From NCBI GenBank assembly GCA_964485555.1, contig CAZAJN010000063.1, forward strand, positions 1-5,185: a stretch of DNA of 5,185 nucleotides. The letters are read 5' to 3'. The notes under the pieces are model-generated. The model was not told where the DNA came from. It did not search any database and was given only the letters and a program-made list of their open reading frames with translations. This DNA comes from GWC2-37-8 sp964485555 (GTDB lineage Bacteria; Patescibacteriota; Minisyncoccia; Moranbacterales; GWC2-37-73). This document shows positions 1 through 4,388 of the stretch, piece after piece. The position numbers were made by a program, and so were the translations under genes. The stretch's first letter is position 1. Each line of letters starts with the position of its first letter.

Positions 1-481
1 ACCTGCGTCACTCCGCTTGCGATGACCGTAGCAGGGGAAACTATGTTACCAGTGGTCGCCCCGTTGCCAACTTGCCCATTACTGTCACTCCCCCAGCACC
101 ACAGACTCCCATCCGCGCTCTTGATGGCACAGGCGTGGGAGCCTCCCCCGGAAACTTGGGTCACTTCTTCAAGAAAAGCATACACTTCTATAATAGTCTG
201 GCCTGGGGAATTTGCGTCGCCAGTGGTCGCCCCATTGCCAACTTGTCCGCTGCCGTCATACCCCCAACACTGCAGACTTCCATCTGTCTTGACGGCGCAG
301 GTGTGGTAGAACCCCGCGGCAACCTGCGTCACTCCGCTTGCGATGACTGTTTGTGGGGAAACCATGCTACCGGTGGTCGCTCCGTTGCCAATTTGTCCGG
401 CGCTGTCACTCCCCCAACACTGCAGACTCCCATCCGTCTTGACGGCACAGGTGTGATATTCTCCCGTGGCAACCATTGAAG
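1..481 (-). repeat. Coding tandem repeats (RCC1 units) at DNA level
   Basis: The RCC1 units are also similar as DNA. A 26-base stretch at 1-26 recurs exactly at 322-347, an offset of 321 bases or 107 codons. The word AGTGGTCGCC or a close variant occurs at 51, 222 and 372, giving units of 171 and 150 bases. Offsets are whole codons, so units can be gained or lost without breaking the frame. This part looks richer in G+C than the N-terminal half of the same gene. Confidence 0.85.
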
Positions 482-1229
482 CCGTATAAGACAACGTTAC
501 GCTCGAATTCGCGCCACTCACCCCATTTAGCACGGTACTCACTCTCGTCCCATACGCCAACCCTCCTTGCTGCGTAGCAGTAGCAACCGTAATTGTTTCA
601 TCTGTAATCACCGCATTTGCATTTGATATGGATTGTCCTAATTGCAAATTTCCATTGCTTCCCACTCCCGCATCCGCTTGCGGTTTGATGGCAATTTTGT
701 CAGAATCAAGATCCCTCCCTGCTTTATTGAAACCATTATCTTGATCTCCAGAATTTGTTTGAGTTTTTGCTCCAGTCAACTGATTGAGTTTTATTTCACC
801 AGCTATTGAAAAATTAATTTCATCTTTGGAATAAAATTGCTTCCATCCATCTGCCCCATCTCCATCATTATTAACAGGATGCTTTGGAAAACTAGCTGTA
901 TTTATTCCACTCTCCCAGCTTGTCTGCTTCCATTGATAATTGGCGGCGCTTGACCTGCTAGGGTTCATCACATATGGCGCCACGATGACAGCAACAACAA
1001 CCATCGCCACTGCCGAAGAAAGACTGACCGTGAGCCGTCTTAATTTTTTTTGATAATTTCTAAGTTCCGAATACGAATCGAATTTGACCGTCAGCTGATA
1101 GCTGCCGTCGGTATTTTTCAAAATCTGTTGGATGCGCAGATGATTGTCCGCAGCAGATTTGAAAATGAGATGGTAATGATCGACAAACCAAGTTTTTATT
1201 TTCTTTAGGATTTGTTTTATTTTTTGCAT
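1..1229 (-). CDS. Membrane-anchored RCC1-repeat protein, N-terminal part (runs off the window)
   Basis: This frame is open for 409 codons from ATG at 1229-1227 to the window edge, so the C-terminus is missing. An in-frame TGA just upstream leaves this ATG as the only nearby start. Residues 1-65 are basic and polar. Residues 66-88 form one hydrophobic membrane segment preceded by KKLRR, predicting a cytoplasmic N-terminus and an outside C-terminus. Residues 89-258 are Asn/Ser/Thr/Gly-rich with no domain I recognise. From H259 there are three RCC1-like units, each opening with a motif like HTCAVKTDGSLQCWG and continuing GQ(I/V)GNGATTG. Unit spacing is 50 then 57 residues. RCC1 units normally build a beta-propeller, usually of about seven blades, so several more are probably encoded beyond position 1. 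Two Cys ten residues apart in each unit suggest disulfides outside the cell. The likely role is surface binding or display; the ligand is unknown. The RCC1 assignment is firm, the function is not. Confidence 0.85.
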   Translation of the reverse strand, partial: MQKIKQILKKIKTWFVDHYHLIFKSAADNHLRIQQILKNTDGSYQLTVKFDSYSELRNYQKKLRRLTVSLSSAVAMVVVAVIVAPYVMNPSRSSAANYQWKQTSWESGINTASFPKHPVNNDGDGADGWKQFYSKDEINFSIAGEIKLNQLTGAKTQTNSGDQDNGFNKAGRDLDSDKIAIKPQADAGVGSNGNLQLGQSISNANAVITDETITVATATQQGGLAYGTRVSTVLNGVSGANSSVTLSYTASMVATGEYHTCAVKTDGSLQCWGSDSAGQIGNGATTGSMVSPQTVIASGVTQVAAGFYHTCAVKTDGSLQCWGYDGSGQVGNGATTGDANSPGQTIIEVYAFLEEVTQVSGGGSHACAIKSADGSLWCWGSDSNGQVGNGATTGNIVSPATVIASGVTQ

Positions 1230-1278
1230 AAAGACACTTCAATTTATATGTATTTTATTTACATTAGTGATTGATAAA

Positions 1279-1307
1279 ATTATAGCACACTAAATCGTAT
1301 TGAACAA
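1279..1307 (-). promoter_or_regulatory. Extended -10 promoter for the RCC1-repeat gene
   Basis: Read on the minus strand there is TTGTTC (1307-1302), a 17-base spacer and a perfect TATAAT (1284-1279) preceded by TGC, an extended -10. Transcription would start near 1272, giving a leader of about 43 bases to the ATG at 1229. The -35 matches the consensus at only three of six positions, so the extended -10 carries most of the signal. Confidence 0.6.
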
Positions 1308-1430
1308 AAAATGCTATTGTATTTTTATCCACAATTTACTTTGAAAAATTTGCCAGCAAAACAGCGACTCAAAGAGAGATGCGAAATGCACTTTCCCACT
1401 CTCAAAATAATTTTCAATAAAAAAAATCTG

Positions 1431-1487
1431 TTGCCAACTAACATGACAGAGTGATGCGATATTTTTGAAAAATGTCGCCATTGGCAA
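1431..1487. other. Nested inverted repeats in the divergent spacer
   Basis: The 330-base spacer 1230-1559 holds no ORF I can support. Besides the two divergent promoters it contains an outer 7-bp stem, TTGCCAA (1431-1437) with TTGGCAA (1481-1487). This encloses an 11-base near-palindromic arm pair at 1456-1466 and 1468-1478, matching at 10 of 11 positions, with the odd pair a U·G in plus-strand RNA. No U-run follows, so it is not a standard terminator. It ends about 35 bases before the smpB promoter. An operator, a small structured RNA or chance are all possible. Confidence 0.4.
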
Positions 1488-1523
1488 GCATTCAGTCTTC
1501 AGATGCCACCGCTTTCGTGGGTC

Positions 1524-1552
1524 TTGATTTTTGCCCTAAATTATGGTAAAAT
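1524..1552 (+). promoter_or_regulatory. smpB promoter, probably giving a leaderless mRNA
   Basis: TTGATT (1524-1529) and TAAAAT (1547-1552) are separated by exactly 17 bases, and TGG before the -10 makes it an extended -10. The usual start point, 6-8 bases after the -10, falls at 1558-1560, on or beside the ATG at 1560. The transcript would then have essentially no 5' leader, which fits the absence of a Shine-Dalgarno sequence. It also rules out the upstream in-frame ATG at 1503, which lies 5' of this promoter. Confidence 0.6.
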
Positions 1553-1559
1553 GGAACAT

Positions 1560-2006
1560 ATGAGTACCCTAGCTATCAACAAAAGGGCTGTTTTTGATTA
1601 TGAAATCCTGGATAAGTTCGAGGCTGGTTTGGTGCTGGGTGGAGCTGAGGTGAAATCAGTGAAAAAGGGGCATTTGAGCCTCAAAGGCAGCTTTGTCACC
1701 ATGCATGAAGGAGAATTATTCCTCACCAATGCCCACATCTCACCGTATCCTTTCGCCAACCCGCTTACAGCCTATGATCCGACCCGTTCAAGGAAGCTTT
1801 TGCTCCGTAAATCTGAAATCAGGTCATTGGTCGGAAAATTGCATGTAAAAGGCTTGACATTGGTGCCCCTGCGTGTGTATACTAAGAGACGACTCATCAA
1901 GTTGGAATTCGCTGTAGGACGCGGAAAAAAGGCGTTCGACAAGAGAAGCAATATAGCAAAGAAGGAGTCTAAAAGAGAAATGGAAAGAAAGATGAAAAAT
2001 TCTTAA
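1560..2006 (+). CDS. smpB: SsrA-binding protein SmpB
   Basis: SmpB binds the tRNA-like domain of tmRNA and delivers it to ribosomes stalled on damaged mRNA (trans-translation). The 148-residue product has the family's landmarks: GGAEVKS at residues 28-34, NAHISPY at 57-63, YDPTRSRKLLL at 72-82 and DKR at 127-129, followed by a very basic tail that in the family enters the mRNA channel. Length is normal for the family. I start at ATG 1560 because the protein then begins MSTLAINKRAVFDYEI, as SmpB proteins do; the in-frame ATG at 1503 would add 19 unrelated residues and lies upstream of the promoter. Its RNA partner, ssrA, begins 146 bases downstream on the same strand, a common pairing. No Shine-Dalgarno sequence is visible. 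Confidence 0.97.
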   Translation: MSTLAINKRAVFDYEILDKFEAGLVLGGAEVKSVKKGHLSLKGSFVTMHEGELFLTNAHISPYPFANPLTAYDPTRSRKLLLRKSEIRSLVGKLHVKGLTLVPLRVYTKRRLIKLEFAVGRGKKAFDKRSNIAKKESKREMERKMKNS

Positions 2007-2119
2007 AAATCCAAAATCCTAATTTCCAATTCCAAATAAAATCCAAAGTTCTAATGTTTTAATTTTATTGTTTGGATTTGAGACATTTATTTGACATTTA
2101 GATTTTAGATTTTGACATT
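2007..2119. repeat. Heptad-phased inverted array, smpB-ssrA spacer
   Basis: The array starts at the base after the smpB stop. The left arm (2007-2055) reads in 7-base steps as variants of AAATCCA. The right arm (2071-2119) reads in 7-base steps as TTTGGAT, TGACATT and TAGATTT words; TAGATTT is repeated at 2099 and 2106, and TGACATT recurs at 2092 and 2113. The arms are imperfect reverse complements, so the RNA could fold into a long, AT-rich, interrupted hairpin. No U-run terminator and no convincing ssrA promoter are visible, so ssrA may be co-transcribed with smpB or use an unrecognised promoter. Confidence 0.65.
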
Positions 2120-2155
2120 CCCATTAAAAATTCAAAGCTTTGAATTTTTAATGGG
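2120..2155. repeat. Perfect 36-base palindrome overlapping the tmRNA 5' end
   Basis: The arms 2120-2137 and 2138-2155 are exact reverse complements over 18 bases, from CCCATT at the left edge to AATGGG at the right edge, with AAGCTT at the centre. The last three bases are the first three G's of mature tmRNA. No U-run follows, so it is unlikely to be an intrinsic terminator. In the precursor RNA this hairpin would compete with the tmRNA acceptor stem or set up 5' processing; that role is inference. Confidence 0.8.
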
Positions 2156-2555
2156 GCTGTTTAGTTTCGACAGGTTGTACTTTTCAAGATATGCAAGTCG
2201 ATGATGCCGATGTATCGTAAAAAATGCGGCAAAGATATAAGTGCAAACTTCATATCAAAGGCGAAAACTACTTTTGCGCAAGCATTTGCTAGTTTCTCAC
2301 CTGCTTTAGCTTAAAGCTCGAAGCGATCAGCCTATCGATTTCTCATAGATAGATCCTGGTCTCAATCATGAGAATAGTTTCCTGCGGTTTTCCGGACGCA
2401 TGAAGCGAAATCTTTCTGGAAACGGCACTTGGAGGTTTCGTCTGCTTCCTACTCCAAAGCGTCGTAGTTCTCTTTTGAGAACCTGAAGCAAACTAAACTT
2501 GTAGAGGATTTTGGATTGTCAATTTTGGACATGGGTGCAATTCCCATCAGCTCCA
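2153..2555 (+). ncRNA. ssrA: Transfer-messenger RNA (tmRNA)
   Basis: tmRNA rescues stalled ribosomes with SmpB, acting as alanyl-tRNA and then as mRNA for a degradation tag. The ends pair as an acceptor stem, GGGGCTG (2153-2159) with CAGCTCC (2548-2554), including the G3·U pair that alanyl-tRNA synthetase needs. TTCGACAGG near the 5' end and a T-arm at 2531-2547 are typical. A first pseudoknot is visible: CGAT (2199) with ATCG (2214), and TGCCG (2205) with CGGCA (2227). The reading frame resumes at GCA 2243-2245 and stops at TAA 2312-2314. This encodes a 23-residue tag starting ANFISKAK and ending FSPALA, long compared with the 10-residue E. coli tag. Bases after the discriminator A2555 are CAC, so the 3' CCA is not encoded. 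The T-loop reads TGCAATT, with G where U55 is usual. No one-piece/two-piece permutation is seen. Confidence 0.96.
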
Positions 2556-2568
2556 CACATTCATGAGA

Positions 2569-2631
2569 CATGTAACATGTAGCATGTAACAAGATTTTAT
2601 TTGTTATATGTTATATGCTATATGTTATATG
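2569..2631 (+). repeat. Heptad-phased inverted array, ssrA-infC spacer
   Basis: The left side is three in-phase heptamers of the CATGTAA type (2569-2589). The right side is four in-phase heptamers of the TTATATG type (2604-2631). Arms 2569-2591 and 2609-2631 pair over 23 positions around a 17-base loop. Twenty are Watson-Crick pairs, and the other three are G·U in plus-strand RNA, one per heptad. In minus-strand RNA the same positions would be C-A mismatches. An A-rich stretch follows, not a U-run, so this is not a canonical terminator, although it may protect or end the ssrA transcript. Confidence 0.75.
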
Positions 2632-2680
2632 AAAAATTAAAGTTAATGTCGCTCTATTTTACTTTAACCATAAGTAAAAA

Positions 2681-2704
2681 ATGAAAGACCAATACGACCA
2701 TTAG
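2681..2704 (+). promoter_or_regulatory. Possible leader mini-ORF overlapping the infC start
   Basis: ATG at 2681 opens a seven-codon frame (MKDQYDH) whose TAG stop at 2702-2704 shares one base with the AUU start codon of infC at 2700-2702. It lies in a different frame from infC. A ribosome finishing here would sit on the infC start, so it could couple or tune initiation. Alternatively a +1 shift at CAU-UAG would fuse the peptide to IF-3. Chance is also quite possible for so short a frame. The rest of the spacer has a 7-bp inverted repeat (TTAAAGT 2637-2643, ACTTTAA 2661-2667) and no promoter I would assert. Confidence 0.3.
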
Positions 2705-3257
2705 AAAAAGATTTCGTTTCAAACCAAAGCAGCAGACCGGTCCAGCGCAATTGCGCATCAATGATGGCATCCGCGTACCAGTCGTTTTCGTTATCGATGA
2801 TGAAGGCAACCAGCTCGGAGAAATGTCCACCTTGGACGCCATGGCACTGGCTAAGGAAAGATTGTTAGATTTGGTTGAAGTTTCACCGAAAGCTGCCGTG
2901 CCAGTATGTCGCATCATGGACTATGGAAAACACTTGTATCAGCAATCCAAACAATTGCGCATAGCGAAAGCCAAACAGAAAAAAGTGGAAATTAAGGGAG
3001 TGCGACTGGGACTCAGGACTGACACGCATGACAGCGAATTCAAAAGAGCGCAAAGTGAGAAATTTTTGAGGCAAGGAGATAAGGTGAAAATTGACATCGT
3101 GCTGAGAGGTCGTGAAAAAGCTCACCAAGATTTGGCCAGAAAGAATTTGCAAGATTTCATCAGTGCAATCACGGTTCCCTACAAAGTTGAAGACCCGATC
3201 AAGCGTTTCCCTGGAGGATTCAATGTTATCATCGCGCCGATAGCTGCCAGCGAATAA
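2700..3257 (+). CDS. infC: Translation initiation factor IF-3
   Basis: IF-3 binds the 30S subunit, prevents 50S joining and checks the start codon and initiator tRNA. From the proposed AUU start the product has 185 residues. It begins with a basic RKRFRFKPK stretch, then the N-terminal domain from about residue 18 (RINDGIRVP), the signature CRIMDYGKHLYQQSK at 70-84, a charged Lys/Gln linker, and the C-terminal domain from about residue 97 (VEIKGVRLG). I prefer AUU 2700 to the in-frame TTG 2751 because TTG would discard most of the basic N-terminus seen in IF-3 proteins, and no ATG or GTG exists in frame after the stop at 2682. AUU is the start used by infC in E. coli, where IF-3 rejects it and so represses its own synthesis; the same control is inferred here. 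GAAAG at 2683-2687 is at best a weak Shine-Dalgarno. rpmI and rplT follow in the classical order. Confidence 0.94.
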   Translation: MRKRFRFKPKQQTGPAQLRINDGIRVPVVFVIDDEGNQLGEMSTLDAMALAKERLLDLVEVSPKAAVPVCRIMDYGKHLYQQSKQLRIAKAKQKKVEIKGVRLGLRTDTHDSEFKRAQSEKFLRQGDKVKIDIVLRGREKAHQDLARKNLQDFISAITVPYKVEDPIKRFPGGFNVIIAPIAASE

Positions 3258-3346
3258 TGAATCATCAATCAGACAAGACAATAATTTAAAATATATAATT
3301 CTTTAGTATCCCATGTTTCATATCTCATGATTCATGATTCATATAA
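3257..3346. repeat. Heptad-phased inverted array, infC-rpmI spacer
   Basis: Arms 3257-3271 and 3328-3342 are reverse complements at 14 of 15 positions. The right side reads as five heptamers in register from 3312 to 3346 (CATGTTT, CATATCT, two CATGATT, CATATAA); the left side has AATCATC-type words at 3260 and 3267. The left arm begins on the last base of the infC stop codon and the array ends four bases before the rpmI ATG. In an infC-rpmI transcript the hairpin would lie over the rpmI ribosome-entry region. Confidence 0.7.
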
Positions 3347-3350
3347 ATAT

Positions 3351-3557
3351 ATGCCAAAGATGAAGACCAAGAAGTCAGTGATCAAGAAAGTCAAAATAAC
3401 CAAGAACGGAAAAGTTATCCGCAGAGCTACTGGGCAAAACCATTACAACTCCAAAGAAACTGGAGCAGAAGGAAGAGCCAAGAAAAAGGATAAGCGCATG
3501 TTCAGAGCTGATGAGAAAAACATTGTGGCAGCATTGCCGTATGCAATCGGTAAATAA
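3351..3557 (+). CDS. rpmI: 50S ribosomal protein L35
   Basis: L35 is a small basic protein of the large ribosomal subunit. The 68-residue product begins with the family signature MPKMKTKKS and continues with the lysine-rich stretch KKVKITKNGKVIRR. It ends with DEKNIVAALPYAIGK, matching the usual L35 length of about 65 residues. The start is ATG 3351, not the in-frame ATG at 3327, because L35 proteins begin at MPKMKTKK and the extra eight residues would be translated from the repeat array. No Shine-Dalgarno sequence is visible; the bases before the ATG are A and T. It is the middle gene of infC-rpmI-rplT, with unusually long spacers of 93 and 106 bases on either side. Confidence 0.97.
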   Translation: MPKMKTKKSVIKKVKITKNGKVIRRATGQNHYNSKETGAEGRAKKKDKRMFRADEKNIVAALPYAIGK

Positions 3558-3567
3558 TTAAATTAGA

Positions 3568-3654
3568 CAGATAAACACTGATAGGAAACTGATAAACACT
3601 GACCACGGATATCCGTGCTCCGTGAGAATCTGTTAATAATCCGTGTAGATCAGT
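3568..3654. repeat. Heptad-phased inverted array, rpmI-rplT spacer
   Basis: The left half uses ACACTGA words (3575 and 3596, 21 bases apart). The right half uses ATCCGTG words (3611, CTCCGTG at 3618, and 3639), all on a 7-base grid. The centre is a perfect 14-base palindrome, CACGGATATCCGTG, at 3604-3617, and the outer ends ACTGAT (3577) and ATCAGT (3649) are complementary. The array lies inside a ribosomal-protein operon and ends nine bases before rplT. No terminator U-run follows. In many bacteria L20 represses this operon by binding the mRNA, but I see no recognisable L20 site. Confidence 0.7.
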
Positions 3655-3663
3655 AACAATAAA

Positions 3664-4008
3664 ATGAGTAGAGTAAAACGCGGAGTAGCCGCATCAAAAA
3701 GGAGAAGGACGGTATTGGAACTGGCTAAGGGTTTCAGATGGCGCCGGAGCAAAAACTTCGTTGCTGCCAAAGAAGCTGTGATCAAAGCTGGAAAATATGC
3801 TCATCGTGATCGTCGAGCCAAGAAACGAACAAACAGAGCTCTTTGGATCTTGCGCCTGAACAATGCAGTTCGTCTGTTCGACATCTCTTACAGCAAATTT
3901 ATCGCCATACTGAAGACTAAAAATATCGAAACTGACCGTAAAGTGCTTTCACAGATGGCAGCTGAAAATCCTGCAATCTTCGCAAAATTTGTTGAGAAAA
4001 TCAAATAG
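3664..4008 (+). CDS. rplT: 50S ribosomal protein L20
   Basis: L20 binds 23S rRNA early and is needed for large-subunit assembly; in several bacteria it also represses its own operon. The product has 114 residues, close to the usual 115-120. It starts MSRVKRGVAASKRRRTVLELAKGF, where families usually have MPRVKRG. The basic N-terminal extension runs to about residue 58 and includes KAGKYAHRDRRAKKR. The globular part contains LWILRLNNAVR, ISYSKFI and the conserved DRKVLSQMA. The ATG at 3664 is the only sensible start, and no Shine-Dalgarno sequence precedes it. It is the last gene of the cluster and is followed after 24 bases by a strong terminator. Confidence 0.98.
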   Translation: MSRVKRGVAASKRRRTVLELAKGFRWRRSKNFVAAKEAVIKAGKYAHRDRRAKKRTNRALWILRLNNAVRLFDISYSKFIAILKTKNIETDRKVLSQMAAENPAIFAKFVEKIK

Positions 4009-4032
4009 CTTTTCCATCACAATCACACAATC

Positions 4033-4067
4033 AAAAAACGCTAACCCTGAAAAGTTAGCGTTTTTTA
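4033..4067. terminator. Intrinsic terminator after rplT, usable in both directions
   Basis: A 13-bp perfect stem pairs 4033-4045 with 4054-4066 around an 8-base loop. Its G/C-containing half is ACGCTAAC with GTTAGCGT, flanked by six A's on the left and six T's on the right. The A-run and T-run make it work for the infC-rpmI-rplT transcript and also for minus-strand transcription arriving from the HAD side. Confidence 0.92.
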
Positions 4068-4079
4068 TTTCCTGACCAG

Positions 4080-4191
4080 TTACCAGTTACTGATTACTAG
4101 TTACTGATTTATAGTTACGAGTTACGAGTTACTAGCTACGAGTTACTAATTACTGATTTCTAGCCTCTGATTACTAGTTTCTAGTTACTGA
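4080..4191. repeat. Sixteen-unit heptanucleotide tandem array
   Basis: This is 112 bases, exactly 16 consecutive 7-base units with no slip. The commonest units are TTACTGA and TTACTAG, with variants such as TTACGAG, TTTCTAG and CTACGAG. Differences fall mostly at positions 1-3 and 5-7; the T at position 2 is nearly constant. Unlike the other arrays it runs in one direction only. It lies between the terminator and the stop codon of the small minus-strand ORF and abuts that stop exactly (4191/4192). Short tandem heptamers of similar style (STRR sequences) are known from filamentous cyanobacteria. Confidence 0.93.
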
Positions 4192-4299
4192 CTACTTCTT
4201 TTCCATAAATTCCTTGACCAGTCTTTTTAGAGCATGAAAAGGAAGCCACAGCCACAGTGTCTTTTTGATAGTCTTCTCCATTACGTCATTCAAACTCAT
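4192..4299 (-). CDS. Possible 35-residue Trp-rich small protein
   Basis: On the minus strand ATG at 4299-4297 opens a 35-codon frame ending in TAG at 4194-4192. The product starts MSLNDVMEKTIKK, continues LWLWLPFHALKRL and ends EFMEKK. A central hydrophobic, tryptophan-containing stretch lies between lysine-rich flanks, like a small membrane-associated or amphipathic helix. Supporting it, the flanking repeats stop where the frame begins and ends, and it lies downstream of the HAD gene on the same strand, with a terminator beyond. Against it, it is very short, has no Shine-Dalgarno sequence and belongs to no family I recognise. The start is uncertain: codons 2-5 copy a repeat word from upstream, and Met7 would give a 29-residue product. 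Confidence 0.5.
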   Translation of the reverse strand: MSLNDVMEKTIKKTLWLWLPFHALKRLVKEFMEKK

Positions 4300-4305
4300 A
4301 TGTAT

Positions 4306-4385
4306 CATTCAAACATATAAGCATGCAAACATACAAACAAAGAGTTTGGATATGTTTAAATGTTTAAATGTTTTTTTGTTTATAT
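4306..4385. repeat. Octad-phased inverted array before the HAD gene end
   Basis: Here the step is 8 bases, not 7. The left half has CATTCAAA (4306), CATATAAG (4314), CATGCAAA (4322) and CATACAAA (4330). After a centre near 4338-4353 the right half has GTTTAAAT twice (4354, 4362), GTTTTTTT (4370) and GTTTATAT (4378). The halves are approximate reverse complements. The array ends three bases before the HAD stop codon (4389-4391). A further copy of its TCATTCAAAC word at 4286-4295 lies inside the start region of the small ORF. Confidence 0.75.
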
Positions 4386-4388
4386 GTA

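Noticed and set aside
22..479. Plus-strand open frames across the first 480 bases
   Set aside because: They are antisense shadows of the RCC1-repeat gene; their products are Pro/Leu-rich with no family features, while the minus frame gives clear RCC1 motifs.
1325..1333. TTATCCACA, a perfect DnaA-box sequence in the AT-rich spacer
   Set aside because: It is a single nine-base match with no second box, no dnaA or dnaN nearby and no clear unwinding element. One match is not enough to propose an origin.
1472..1549. 25-codon plus-strand ORF before smpB
   Set aside because: It overlaps the smpB promoter, has no Shine-Dalgarno sequence and no recognisable features.
2091..2117. Two TTGACA hexamers (2091 and 2112) before ssrA as -35 boxes
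   Set aside because: They are 21 bases apart on the heptad grid of the repeat array, and neither has a -10-like hexamer at 16-18 bases, so they are better explained as repeat words.
2654..3281. Minus-strand open frames opposite infC
   Set aside because: They lie antisense to a confidently identified IF-3 gene and show no family motifs.
2007..4385. CRISPR array
   Set aside because: Repeat units are 7-8 bases with no unique spacers of 25-40 bases and no cas genes in the window.
4306..4385. Mobile element ends (terminal inverted repeats)
   Set aside because: The inverted halves flank only a few bases, with no transposase and no target-site duplication visible.
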